Source: an uncultured Clostridia bacterium
GTDB lineage: Bacteria; Bacillota; Clostridia; RUG12999
Direction of reading: 5' to 3'
NCBI GenBank assembly: GCA_934792465.1
Contig: CAKVOK010000036.1
Coordinates: 1 to 37,189 of the forward strand
Length of the DNA: 37,189 bases
The notes below the pieces were generated by a model. It had not been told where the DNA came from. It saw nothing but the letters and a program-made list of their open reading frames with translations, and searched no databases. The position numbers were made by a program, and so were the translations under genes. Below are positions 1-9,129 of this stretch, in pieces (position 1 is the stretch's first letter; each line of letters starts with the position of its first letter).

Positions 1-74
1 TTTCGTTATGGTTTCAAAAGCTGTTAAAAATTTACAATGATTCAAAAATGGCAATTGTTCAGTAGACATTAATT

Positions 75-791
75 ATGCAAAACGGATTCGGCGGATTGGA
101 ACCGGATTCGAGAACCTTGTGCATTACGGCTTTTGCCGGCGTGACGAACTCGCTTTTTGTTGTAAGCTGGCTCATAGCCGTAAAATACGGAATGTATATG
201 ACAGTAGATGTATCGATTACGTTGGGCACAGCCGTGCCGATACTGCTTTCATGCCTAATGTTCAAAGAACAGGTTACCGCAAGGCAATTGACAGGGCTTT
301 TGATACTTTCCGCAGCAGTGTATATAATGTGCAGCTATAACTCACAGCAAAAAGGCAAACAGGGAATTAAGACGTATCTTATACTTCTTCTGTGCGGAAT
401 TTCGAGCGGTCTGACGGATTTTTCGCAAAAGCTGTATGTCAGCGGGGAAACCGCTCCGAACATAGGCGTATATAATTTTTACATATACGTTTTTTCGGCA
501 GTTACGCTCGGTATTTTTTGTTTTGTATTCGGACACGGCGAAAAACACGCCGGCTTTAAGAATGCGTGGTTTTATATCGCCGTAATGGCTGTGTGTCTGT
601 TTGGCTATTCATACTTCAAGACAAAAGCGGCGATGTTTCTGCCGTCGGTACAGCTCTATCCGCTAAGTCAAAGTCTTGCGCTTACGCTTTCGGCGGTTAT
701 GGCGGCGGTGTTTTTCAAGGAGAAAATCACGCTCAAATGCATATGCGGTATAGTGTTTTCGTTTATAGCAATGCTGTTTATTAATATGTAG
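75..791 (+). CDS. EamA/DMT-family transporter, 5' part missing or broken
   Basis: The 238-residue product is almost entirely hydrophobic, with about eight membrane segments and the two-repeat layout of drug/metabolite (EamA-type) transporters. The second repeat ends in FFKEKITLKCICGIVFSFIAM, a typical final helix pair. Full members have ten helices and about 280-300 residues, so the first helices are missing. The frame stays open upstream to the window edge except for a TAG at 63-65, so either the ATG at 75 starts a shortened protein or the gene is interrupted there. No ribosome site precedes ATG 75. It converges on the sensor kinase gene with only 6 bases between their stops and no terminator. 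The substrate cannot be told. Confidence 0.6.
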   Translation: MQNGFGGLEPDSRTLCITAFAGVTNSLFVVSWLIAVKYGMYMTVDVSITLGTAVPILLSCLMFKEQVTARQLTGLLILSAAVYIMCSYNSQQKGKQGIKTYLILLLCGISSGLTDFSQKLYVSGETAPNIGVYNFYIYVFSAVTLGIFCFVFGHGEKHAGFKNAWFYIAVMAVCLFGYSYFKTKAAMFLPSVQLYPLSQSLALTLSAVMAAVFFKEKITLKCICGIVFSFIAMLFINM

Positions 792-797
792 ACAGGT

Positions 798-2453
798 TCA
801 GTCTATTATCGGGTGGTAAATGGTTACGGAGGTTGCTTCGAGGGTGGATTTTATTATAAATCCGCCCTTTTGACCGAACAGAAGCTTTATGCGGCTGACA
901 ACATTTTTCAATCCTATGCTTTTGTTTGAAAAGGTAATGTCGCCATTCAGACTCTTTGTTATTTCCGCAAGTTTTGCGGAATCAAATTCTTTTCCGTCGT
1001 TCGAAACCGTTATATAAAAGCGGCCGTCTTTTTTGTAAGCTTTGATTGTAAGCGTGCAGCGTCTGGAAGCGTTTAAAGGCTGTATGCCGTGTATAATGGC
1101 ATTTTCGACTATCGGCTGTACGAGAAATTTCAGTGTTTTTGCGGATTTTACGTCGTCGGGAATATCGTAGACTGTATTAAATGTATTGCCGATACGCAGT
1201 CCGAGTATTGTAATATAAGATTCGAGGGAATCAAGTTCGTTTTCAAATGTAACGATATATTCATGCAGCCGCAGTGAGTATTGCAATATTCCCGAAAGAT
1301 GCTTCAGCATATAGATAGCGTCCGTATCTTCCTCGTTGTTCATCATGATTGAGGAGCTTATCATATTGAGTGTGTTTGATATGAAATGGGGATTAATCTG
1401 CGACTGCAATGCGATAAGCTGGTTTGTTTTCAGCTCGGATATTTTATTCATCAGTTCGTTTTTTAGTTTTTGGTTGAAATTTGCATTTTTATCAATTGTT
1501 TCGATAAGCTTTTTTTCTGAAGAAGTATAGCGGTCTATGTACGGCGACTGTATTTCCGAAATAACGGAGCGTATGGCGGAATATTCGGATTTTGAAAATA
1601 CAAATGACAGCAATACCGTAAATACCATGGTGAATATCACAAGCAAGACAAACGAGAAAACGTTGATTGAAAGAACGTTTTTATCTTCAATATCAGCAGG
1701 CATATAATAAAGAGTTGCTCCGATGTCCGCAATCTCAACGGATGGGAGCTTTGATATGTTTTCCTTGGGATTTAGGTTAATCATTTTGGTTCCGCTGTCG
1801 GTTTCGGCAAGTATCAGCGAATCGGCGTCCTCGGAAATATGCATTTCCTCATAGAGCATGGGGAGCGAAACCTTTACGGTAAGAATACCGGATTTTTGAA
1901 TGTTGTAACAAAACACAAGGTATTCTTCGCCGTTGTATTTGTCACGGAATATACAATTTTGAAAATCATGCTTTTTAAATGTATCATACCATGCCGTGTC
2001 GTCAAAGCTTGGCATATAGTTTGAGGAAAAACCGTATAAACCGTATACGTAGTCGGATTTTTTTGAATATAAATATATCTGCGTAATGGGGTTTATAAAA
2101 TTGTGCATATTCTGTGCGGCGGTTGTTGCGTTTATTATAGGGGTATAATTTCCGATAGTGTTGTTGTATTGCAGGGGATTGTCCGTAAGATTCAGAATAT
2201 TGGAATCAAACGCACAATTTCTGTAATATGTATCTATCTGAAAAAATATATTTGAAATTGTCGATTCGCACTGTTCGAGATTGGAATTTATTCTTAGTTT
2301 TTGCTCGCTTTTGTATGTGTTCACGAAAGAAAGGGCAAGAATAAAATAAAACAGCGTAAGCGGCAATACGACGATTATCGCAATGTGTTTTAAATATTTG
2401 ATAAAGAATATATTTTGTCTGCATACGTTTCTGAGCCTGCTTAAAATGTTCAT
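798..2453 (-). CDS. YesM-type sensor histidine kinase
   Basis: Membrane sensor kinase of 551 residues that should phosphorylate the adjacent response regulator. The layout is a first membrane helix (about residues 24-45), an extracellular sensor region of about 210 residues, a second helix (about 262-287), the His_kinase domain with the phospho-acceptor in INPHFISNTL (His near 356), and a C-terminal ATPase with an N-box in VENAIIHG (near 449-456) and a glycine motif in SNDGKEF. This is the standard YesM plan for sugar-responsive systems next to LplB-type transporters. I chose ATG 2453 because AAGAG lies 8 bases upstream; a GTG at 2462 would overlap the regulator stop. It is the second gene of a leftward operon and is translationally coupled to the regulator. 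The ligand is probably an oligosaccharide of the adjacent locus, which is inference. Confidence 0.92.
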   Translation of the reverse strand: MNILSRLRNVCRQNIFFIKYLKHIAIIVVLPLTLFYFILALSFVNTYKSEQKLRINSNLEQCESTISNIFFQIDTYYRNCAFDSNILNLTDNPLQYNNTIGNYTPIINATTAAQNMHNFINPITQIYLYSKKSDYVYGLYGFSSNYMPSFDDTAWYDTFKKHDFQNCIFRDKYNGEEYLVFCYNIQKSGILTVKVSLPMLYEEMHISEDADSLILAETDSGTKMINLNPKENISKLPSVEIADIGATLYYMPADIEDKNVLSINVFSFVLLVIFTMVFTVLLSFVFSKSEYSAIRSVISEIQSPYIDRYTSSEKKLIETIDKNANFNQKLKNELMNKISELKTNQLIALQSQINPHFISNTLNMISSSIMMNNEEDTDAIYMLKHLSGILQYSLRLHEYIVTFENELDSLESYITILGLRIGNTFNTVYDIPDDVKSAKTLKFLVQPIVENAIIHGIQPLNASRRCTLTIKAYKKDGRFYITVSNDGKEFDSAKLAEITKSLNGDITFSNKSIGLKNVVSRIKLLFGQKGGFIIKSTLEATSVTIYHPIID

Positions 2454-2458
2454 GTGTA

Positions 2459-3686
2459 TCACTCTTTTCTGAATTTGTTTCTGTATTCCGACGGCAAATA
2501 ACCGGTTGAGCGTTTGAATCGTTTTGAAAAATTCGCAAAATCGGATATACCGGTAAGCGACGGAATTGCCGTTATTTTTGTATCCGTATTTATAAGCAGT
2601 TCTTTTGCCTTGTCGATTCTTAATTTTGTAACATAATCCGAAAAGCTTATTCCGTATTGCGCAGTGAAAAGCTTTGAAAAATATTTCGGATGAAATCCTG
2701 CGCTTTTCGCAACGTCGTCGAGTGCTATTTTTTCGGAATAATGCGTGTTGATGTAATCAAGCGCTTTTTGCAATGAATTGAGCTTGTCGGGACTTTGCTG
2801 CGGCTTTGAGCTTTTGTAGCTGCTGCGGCAGTATTCGGTTATATCGGAAAAGCTGCGGGAAATTACGTAATCGGATACGTGCGTTTTCATATGAATACAT
2901 TCAAATAATGTGTTTATAACTGTTTCGGTATGCGCCTTTGCAAATATTTTAAATTCGCTTTCCGAAACGTCGGCGGTTGATATGATAAGAATATCAAATC
3001 CCACACTGTAGAAATCCGCCAGACTGACGTATGTATTAGGCATTGAAGCGTCGAGAAGCTGCGCAACGGTATTTATGAGTTTGCCCTGCCCGTGAGTCCA
3101 TTCACATTGGAAAAAGTTGTCCAAATCATCTATCAGAAAAGATATTATGGCATAGTTGGCATTGTCAAAATCAATATTTATGCCGAACCCGGATATGATT
3201 TTTGCCGCAGTATCTTTTTCTTCGGCGATGTTTCCGGAAAGTATGGACAGAAGACGGCGTCTTAAATCCGATTTGATTTCATTGCCGATAAATGAATTGT
3301 TGTAATTTGTTGTTCTTAGCTGCGAATATAACTCGGAAAGGGTTTTTGTAATATCGGAGCGTGTTATCGGCTTGGTAAGATAGCTGAACACCTTGTATTG
3401 TATGCCTTCACGGGCATATTTGAAATCCTGATATCCACTGAGAAGTATTACTTTGGTTCTCGGTTTGTTGTAAAAACAGAATTTCGCAATATCAATGCCG
3501 GAAACGTTTGGCATCGATATATCGGTGATAATTACGTCAATATCATTTTTTTTCTATATATTCCAGAGCTTTTGCGGAATCGGAAAAAGCCTCCGTAAGC
3601 GTAAAGCCGAGAGAACTCCAGTTTATACTGTTTCGTATATTGTTTAGCGTATAAACCTCATCATCAATCAATAGCAAAGAATACAT
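2459..3686 (-). pseudogene. YesN-type response regulator (REC + AraC HTH), one-base frameshift at an A8 run
   Basis: Response regulator expected to activate the divergent transporter operon. Translation starts at ATG 3686 after GGAGGT and gives an ordinary receiver N-terminus (MYSLLLIDDE). It then reaches a run of eight A on the coding strand (T8 at 3546-3553 on the plus strand) and hits TGA at once. Removing one A restores EKNDIDVIITDISMPN, with the phospho-acceptor Asp in ITDISMP, then LTKPI with the conserved Lys, and finally an AraC double helix-turn-helix in the last 100 residues (DDVAKSAGFHPKYFSKLF, NFSKRFKRSTGYLPSEYR). The repaired product would be about 408 residues, normal for YesN proteins. 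The rest of the gene shows no decay. The lesion may be a sequencing indel, a slippage-prone switch, or a recent mutation. Confidence 0.88.
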
Positions 3687-3751
3687 ATTTACCTCCTGTT
3701 TTATCCGAACGCAGCTTATTGCTGCGAAAAATCAGCCCGTGCTGTGCTTAT

Positions 3752-3780
3752 AGTATACCATATTTATAAGAAAAAAACAA
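3752..3780 (-). promoter_or_regulatory. Promoter of the regulator/kinase operon
   Basis: On the minus strand a TTGTTT box (3780-3775) and a TATACT box (3757-3752) are separated by 17 bases. They lie about 65 bases upstream of the regulator ATG at 3686. The operator-like repeats at 3792-3830 lie just behind the -35 box, so autoregulation is possible. Confidence 0.6.
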
Positions 3781-3791
3781 GTGTATCGGCT

Positions 3792-3830
3792 GTAAATCTT
3801 ACGATTTACCACTACTATCTTACGATTTAC
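3792..3830 (+). promoter_or_regulatory. Two 14-bp direct repeats, likely AraC/YesN operator
   Basis: ATCTTACGATTTAC occurs at 3796-3809 and again, identically, at 3817-3830. The 21-bp start-to-start distance is two helical turns. The first copy is also half of an inverted repeat, GTAAATC-TTAC-GATTTAC (3792-3809). The second copy ends two bases before the -35 box of the rightward operon. AraC-family activators commonly bind tandem direct repeats next to the -35 box. That the neighbouring regulator is the protein that binds is inference. Confidence 0.75.
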
Positions 3831-3832
3831 TA

Positions 3833-3861
3833 TTGAAAAGAAACCGCAAAAAAATTATAAT
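3833..3861 (+). promoter_or_regulatory. Promoter of the sugar-utilisation operon
   Basis: TTGAAA (3833-3838) and TATAAT (3856-3861) are separated by exactly 17 bases. The next gene starts at 3921 with AGAGGGGA upstream. No equally good promoter is seen within the operon, which suggests that this one drives the genes up to 27982. Confidence 0.75.
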
Positions 3862-3920
3862 AAACATATGACGGCAGCTTGTGCCGCAAATTAATTTCAA
3901 ATCAAGAGGGGAACATATTT

Positions 3921-4856
3921 ATGGCGGTAAAAAAAGAACTGTCCCGAAAGAAAAATAAAATATCGGGAAGAGAATGGCAATGGATTCAAATGAGCATCAT
4001 ACCCGTGCTGCATACGTTCTTATTCTGCTACTGCACACTGTACGGGCTGCTTATAGCGTTTAAGGATTATAAATACAGCAGGGGAATCTGGGGCAGCAAA
4101 TGGGTAGGCTTTGATAATTTTAAATTTTTCGTATTGTCAAACGACTGTTTAAGACTTGTAAAAAATACATTAAGCCTGAACGTTTTGTTTATTGCAACGC
4201 TTACCGTTGCGGAAATTGCGCTGGCGATTGTGTTTTATGAGCTTCTCAGCCGAAAAGCGCTGAAAGCATATCAGACGATACTTATAACTCCGAACTTTAT
4301 CTCGTGGGTTGTTGTGGGATATGTGGTCTATGCGTTTTTAAATCCGCAGTACGGCATTATAAACAGTGTTCTTCAGCAGTTCGGATTAAAACCGATTCAG
4401 TTTTATGAAAAAGCCGCCTTGTGGCCGGGAATATTGAATATGGCACAGATTTGGAAGAATGTCGGAATGGGCTGTATAATTTATTATGCCACTCTTATGG
4501 GAATCGACAGCTCGCTTTTTGAAGCGGCAAGGATAGACGGAACGACAAAATGGCAGGAGATAAAGTATATAACGCTTCCCATGCTGACAAATCTCATAGT
4601 GTTGCAGCTTATAATGAAAATCGGAGGAATATTCAGCTCGGATTTCGGATTGTTTTATCAGCTCACGAGGGATTCCGGCTCGCTTTACGCAACAACGGAC
4701 GTTATAGATACATATTTGTATAGGACAATGCGTGTAATGGGAAACATGAAGCTTTCGAGTGCGGTGGGATTCTTAAAAGCCGTTGTGAGCTTCGGGCTTG
4801 TTTATTTAACCAACGCTGTGGTTCGTAAGATTGACGATGAAGCAAGCTTGTTCTGA
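3921..4856 (+). CDS. Sugar ABC transporter permease, LplB type
   Basis: Inner permease subunit of a carbohydrate-uptake ABC importer, 311 residues with about six membrane helices. The cytoplasmic coupling loop that contacts the ATPase is visible as EAARIDGTTKWQEIKYITLP (about residues 210-230). The sequence YGLLIAFKDYKYSRGIWGS near the N-terminus is characteristic of the LplB/YteP branch, which imports complex oligosaccharides. The start is ATG 3921, preceded by AGAGGGGA; a TTG 42 bases upstream is in frame but has no ribosome site. It is the first gene of the operon. No ATPase gene is nearby, so the importer probably uses a shared MsmX-like ATPase encoded elsewhere, as is usual for this branch. 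Confidence 0.93.
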   Translation: MAVKKELSRKKNKISGREWQWIQMSIIPVLHTFLFCYCTLYGLLIAFKDYKYSRGIWGSKWVGFDNFKFFVLSNDCLRLVKNTLSLNVLFIATLTVAEIALAIVFYELLSRKALKAYQTILITPNFISWVVVGYVVYAFLNPQYGIINSVLQQFGLKPIQFYEKAALWPGILNMAQIWKNVGMGCIIYYATLMGIDSSLFEAARIDGTTKWQEIKYITLPMLTNLIVLQLIMKIGGIFSSDFGLFYQLTRDSGSLYATTDVIDTYLYRTMRVMGNMKLSSAVGFLKAVVSFGLVYLTNAVVRKIDDEASLF

Positions 4857-4863
4857 TTATTTA

Positions 4864-4903
4864 TTATGCCGGCACGAACCGGCGGAATGAAGATTACTAT
4901 GAG
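4864..4903 (+). repeat. Translation-leader module, copy 1
   Basis: The start region contains ATGCCGGC, a small hairpin GCCGG-CACGAA-CCGGC, then GGCGGAATGAAGATTACTATGA, in which the last ATG (4899) is the likely start. A closely similar block precedes the beta-helix gene at 12370-12409. Both contain three in-frame ATGs, so both genes could encode N-termini of the form MPA..GGM.I.M. Confidence 0.5.
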
Positions 4904-5777
4904 GAAGAAAACAAAAACCGGTCAGATTGTAATAAATATTATATTGATTTTAATGTGTATAGTTACGTTATATCCGCTGTTGCTGTGCCTCGGCGTGTCG
5001 CTCTCGAACGAACAGGACGTTTACAAATACGGCTACAGCCTTATTCCGAAAAATTTTGATTTGTCCGGATATGCATATGTGTTTAAAAATCCGGCGAGTA
5101 TAATCAACGCATATAAAACAACGATAATTTTTTCGGTTGTAAACGTAATTACTATGATAATATTCAATTCTATGATGGCATATCCGCTTTCGAGGGATAA
5201 GTTCAGATTTAAAAAGGCGCTTAATTATTATTTTTATTTCACCTGCCTTTTCGGCGGCGGACTTGTTCCGACATACATATTGTATACGCAATATCTTCAT
5301 TTGGACGATACCATATGGGTATATATCCTGCCGAGGCTCGTAAATGCATGGACGATATTTTATATCAGAGCTTCGTTCAAGAGTACACCGGAATCAATCG
5401 TGGAATCGGCGGTGCTTGACGGAGCGGGAGAGTGGCGTATTCTTATTACGTTTATGATACCGCTTTCAAAACCCGTGCTTGCCACTATGGCACTCTCCAC
5501 ATTCCTCGGCAGCTGGAACGACTGGATGACATCAATGCTTTATATAACGGAGAAAGATAACCTGATAAGTCTGCAATATCTCTTGCAGAGAATAATGCTT
5601 GATATGAAGCTTCTTGAAAGCGAGAGTACGGCTTCTATGGTAGATATTTCAAAGATACCGGCAGAAACGGCGAGAATGGCAATGATGTTTGTTGTTGCCG
5701 GACCGGCACTCGTTATTTTCCCGTTTTTCCAAAAGTATTTTGTAAAGGGCATGGTAGTCGGTTCTGTAAAGGGATAG
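4899..5777 (+). CDS. Sugar ABC transporter permease, YtcP type
   Basis: Second permease subunit, about 292 residues with six membrane helices, pairing with the LplB-type permease upstream. The EAA-like coupling loop reads ESAVLDGAGEWRILITFMIP (about residues 180-200), and the C-terminus FFQKYFVKGMVVGSVKG is the family signature ending. ATG 4899 gives the usual length and a normal MRKKTKTG basic start. ATGs at 4866 and 4887 are in frame but lie within a repeated leader hairpin. The gene follows the first permease by about 40 bases and is followed by the lyase gene after 9 bases, so all three should be co-transcribed. Confidence 0.93.
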   Translation: MRKKTKTGQIVINIILILMCIVTLYPLLLCLGVSLSNEQDVYKYGYSLIPKNFDLSGYAYVFKNPASIINAYKTTIIFSVVNVITMIIFNSMMAYPLSRDKFRFKKALNYYFYFTCLFGGGLVPTYILYTQYLHLDDTIWVYILPRLVNAWTIFYIRASFKSTPESIVESAVLDGAGEWRILITFMIPLSKPVLATMALSTFLGSWNDWMTSMLYITEKDNLISLQYLLQRIMLDMKLLESESTASMVDISKIPAETARMAMMFVVAGPALVIFPFFQKYFVKGMVVGSVKG

Positions 5778-5786
5778 GAGAAAGAA

Positions 5787-7607
5787 ATGCTTCAAAAATA
5801 TGAAAACAAAAATTTTATAAAAGAAAATTTCAAAACGAATATAACGCTTTTTCATTCTATAGAAGATAGGGATTACTGGAAAAAAATAAAGCAAGGCATT
5901 TATAATACGGTGAAATCGAAAGAAAAAGAGATTGCGGACGAGGTTTATGCGCATCTTGGCGCAACGCTTTATATGCAGTATGAGAGAACGGGAAACCGTT
6001 CGGAATACGAAAAGGAATATATAAAAAGAAGATACGCAATATCTGTATATACATTGCTTGAAGCCATGGAAAACGAGGGGAAATATACGGATAAAATAAT
6101 AGATTTGCTGTGGCTTATTCTGGAAGAAACCACATGGTGCGCACCGGCGCACAGCAATCTGCTGAAATCCTCCGACATGCTTCCGGGCTGCGACGACTAT
6201 GCATTGGACCACTATTCCGCAGAAACCGGCGCACTTCTCGGCGGCGTGTATGTCATAATGAAAAAGCGGTTTGACGAAGTGAGTGCCAATATTTCGCCGA
6301 GGATTGTAAAAGCACTAAGACAAAGAATTACGGATAATTATCTTGACCATGATGATTATTGGTGGATGGGATTTTCGGGGAATAGGGTGAATAATTGGAA
6401 TCCGTGAGTTAATTCAAATGTTGCGGCGGTAATACCGATAGCCGGCAGAAACGATGACGAAAAGACAACATTACTGCTGAAGCTTATGAAATCACTGGAC
6501 TATTATGCAGATTCTTATCCCGATGACGGCGGCTGCGATGAGGGTCCGGTATACTGGCAGCAATCGTGTATAACGTTTATGGAATGTCTGTATGCATTGT
6601 ATGCGTATTCGGACGGCAAGCTGAACGGCTTTGCAAATGAGAAAACGGTGAATATGTTTCATTATGTACTTACTGCATATATAGGAAACGGACGTGTGAT
6701 AAATTTTTCGGACGCACCGTCAAAATTCACGCCGGATTACGGTATGATATATAAGTTTGCCAAGCTTACCGATGATAAAGAAATGCTGGCGTTTTCGGGG
6801 CAACTGTACGGTTTTATGAAAGAAAATACCGAACAGCCGAACTATGCCATGATGCTGCGAGTGTTAAACAAAGCGGAAGCGAATACTGATTTGAACGGCG
6901 TCGGCGCATTTAAAGAGGAAATGCCGAAATCGAGCTATATCAAAAGTATTCAGGTGATGACGCAGAGATTTGAAAACGGTCTTTACCTTGCGGCAAAAGG
7001 CGGCCATAATGCCGAAAGCCATAATCACAACGATGTCGGAAATTTCATAATCTGCAAAAATAACATACCTTTTATTGCGGATTCGGGGAATATGGTCTAT
7101 ACAAAAGACACATTCAGCGACAAACGATATACAATATGGACGAATGTTTCGGAATATCACAATCTTCCGGTAATAGGCGGCAGAACGCAGCATAACGGGA
7201 GGGAATATGCGGCGGAAAACGTTGAATACGGGAACGGACGGTTTTCGCTTGATATACATAAAGCGTACGAAAATAACGGCGGTATTGAAGCGTGGCGCAG
7301 AGAATTTGATTTTTCGGACGGAAAAAGAATTAGGATAATAGATTCATATGCGCTGAAACAACGGGAAGAAATATGCTTTAATTTTTTGTCGGCGGTAATG
7401 CCCGAAATCGGAGAAAATATAGTGTTTAAGTCAGGGGAAATATTCTTGAGGCTTTTTTACGAATCGGATAAATTTGAAACGGCGGTTGATATTATTGAAA
7501 TAAATGACGAAAACCTGAAAAAATCATGGGGAAACAGGCTGTACAGGATACGGCTGAAAATGTATGAACCGCAGAAAAACGGTTTGATTGTGTGGTGTTT
7601 TGAATGA
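5787..7607 (+). pseudogene. Heparinase II/III-family polysaccharide lyase, interrupted by in-frame TGA
   Basis: Read through, this is a 606-codon gene with an alpha/alpha-barrel N-terminal half and a heparinase II/III-type beta-sandwich half. Family hallmarks are NNWNP...NSN, SYPDDGGCDEGPVYW (about residues 240-255) and AESHNHNDVGNF (about 409-420), with candidate catalytic or metal-binding histidines, then TNVSEYHNLPVIGG. Such enzymes cut uronic-acid bonds by beta-elimination. A TGA (6405-6407) sits between NNWNP and VNSN, where I recall a conserved Trp in relatives, so one TGG-to-TGA change would explain it. The frame is otherwise intact for another 400 codons. ATG 5787 has AGGAG upstream. 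There is no signal peptide, so a cytoplasmic role on imported oligosaccharides is likely. As assembled the product would be a 206-residue fragment, with a possible restart at ATG 6486. Confidence 0.85.
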
Positions 7608-7656
7608 CGTAACAATGCTTTGTGTCATACGAAAAATAAAAAAAGGAGGAAAAAAC

Positions 7657-9114
7657 ATGGCAAAACTAAAAAGGTTTGTATCGGTTGTCCTTTCGGCAAC
7701 GCTGGCTTTCGGCGCTGTCGGCTGCTCAAAAGGGCAAACACCGAAAAACGGAAAGGAGGGAGAAAAAACACCGGTGCTTAAAGTGTTTATGCCCGGTCCG
7801 CAGCAAAAGGATTTGAAGCTTGTACTTGATGAGGTAAATAAAATTACGGAAAAGAAAATCGGTGCAAAAATCGATATGTCATTTATTGATGACGGTGCAT
7901 ATACGGAAAAAATGAATATGAAGCTTGCCACAAAAGAAAAATTCGATATTTGTTTTACCGGATATATAAATCCGTATGCGACAGGCGTGGACAACGAAGT
8001 GTATTATCCGCTGACGGAGCTTATAGACAGGAATTGTCCGGAATTGTGGAAAGAAATGCCTGATTTCTGGTGGGATGCGGTAAGGCGCAACGGCGAAATT
8101 TACGCTGTGCCGAATCAGCAGGTGGCAACAACCGTTCTGGCGCTGACAATGGACAGAAAATGGGCGGATAAATATAATTTCGACTGGAAAAAAGTAAGCT
8201 CCGTCGATGATATAGAACCGTTTTTGCAGACAATCAAGGACAACGAACCGGATTATTATCCAACAAGACCTTACGGAAACTACTGGATAAAAAATTATGA
8301 GGGAATAACGACAGGCGTAGGAATAGACTTGCGTGAAAAGGGGCTTAAAGCCATATATCAGTGGGACGCAGAGGGATTCATGGAAGGACTCGGCAAGATA
8401 AGAGAATGGTTTGAAAAAGGATATTTCAGGTCGGATATTGCTTCTGTGATGAATGACGAAACCGATTTCAAGGCAGGCAAGTATGTCGTTACGGGAACCG
8501 GCTGGAAGCCGGGCTTTGAGGCTACTCAAAATGCTATGCTCGGCGGCGATAATATCGCGATGAAGATAAACAGACCGACTATAGGCACGGCTACTCTTAT
8601 TGCCACAATGTATGCCGTAAGCAAATATTCTGACAATCCGGATTATGCAATAAAGTTTATTAATCTGGTAAATACAGATAAGGATGTATATAATCTGCTT
8701 GCACACGGCATCGAGGGTAAGCACTATACATGGGTTGATGACAAGCATATCAAGCTCAACGAAAACGGCGGTTACTATGTAAATGCTTCGTGGAAATTCG
8801 GAAATCAGTTCAATGCATATCTGCTTGAAGGGCAGGACGAAAATGTATGGGAAGAAACAGTTAAGTTTAACGAAACGGCAGACAGAAGCCGGCTTATAGG
8901 TTTCCTGTTCTCCACGGAAAATGTTCAGACGGAAATTTCGCAGATAGCAACGGTTAATAAAGAATATAAAAATATGCTGAACAACGGTTCTGCGGATTAT
9001 AAGACGTATTTTAAGGAATACAAGAAGAAAATGATGGACGCAGGCATAGAAAATGTATTAAAAGAGGTTCAGCGCCAGCTTGACGAATTTTCAAAAAAAT
9101 CAAAGGAAAATTGA
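7657..9114 (+). CDS. Extracellular sugar-binding lipoprotein of the ABC importer
   Basis: Solute-binding protein of 485 residues, the YtcQ/LipO-type partner of the two permeases. The N-terminus is a lipoprotein signal: basic KLKR, a hydrophobic stretch, and the lipobox AVGC with the modified Cys at residue 23, followed by a charged linker. The mature part begins with LKVFMPGPQQKDLKLVLDEVNK, typical of extracellular_SBP_1 proteins, and includes AVPNQQVATT and TGWKPGFE. The start is set by the strong site AAAAGGAGGA 6-7 bases before ATG 7657. It lies 49 bases after the lyase gene and 15 before the next gene. It is probably held on the outer face of the membrane and decides which oligosaccharides are imported. 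Confidence 0.93.
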   Translation: MAKLKRFVSVVLSATLAFGAVGCSKGQTPKNGKEGEKTPVLKVFMPGPQQKDLKLVLDEVNKITEKKIGAKIDMSFIDDGAYTEKMNMKLATKEKFDICFTGYINPYATGVDNEVYYPLTELIDRNCPELWKEMPDFWWDAVRRNGEIYAVPNQQVATTVLALTMDRKWADKYNFDWKKVSSVDDIEPFLQTIKDNEPDYYPTRPYGNYWIKNYEGITTGVGIDLREKGLKAIYQWDAEGFMEGLGKIREWFEKGYFRSDIASVMNDETDFKAGKYVVTGTGWKPGFEATQNAMLGGDNIAMKINRPTIGTATLIATMYAVSKYSDNPDYAIKFINLVNTDKDVYNLLAHGIEGKHYTWVDDKHIKLNENGGYYVNASWKFGNQFNAYLLEGQDENVWEETVKFNETADRSRLIGFLFSTENVQTEISQIATVNKEYKNMLNNGSADYKTYFKEYKKKMMDAGIENVLKEVQRQLDEFSKKSKEN

Positions 9115-9129
9115 CAGGAGGATTTGTAA

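Noticed and set aside
6405..6407. Genome-wide reassignment of TGA to Trp or selenocysteine to explain the lyase interruption
   Set aside because: TGA ends several other genes here at natural family C-termini (sensor kinase, response regulator, binding lipoprotein), and Trp is encoded by TGG throughout. No selenocysteine hairpin follows and the expected residue is Trp, not Cys.
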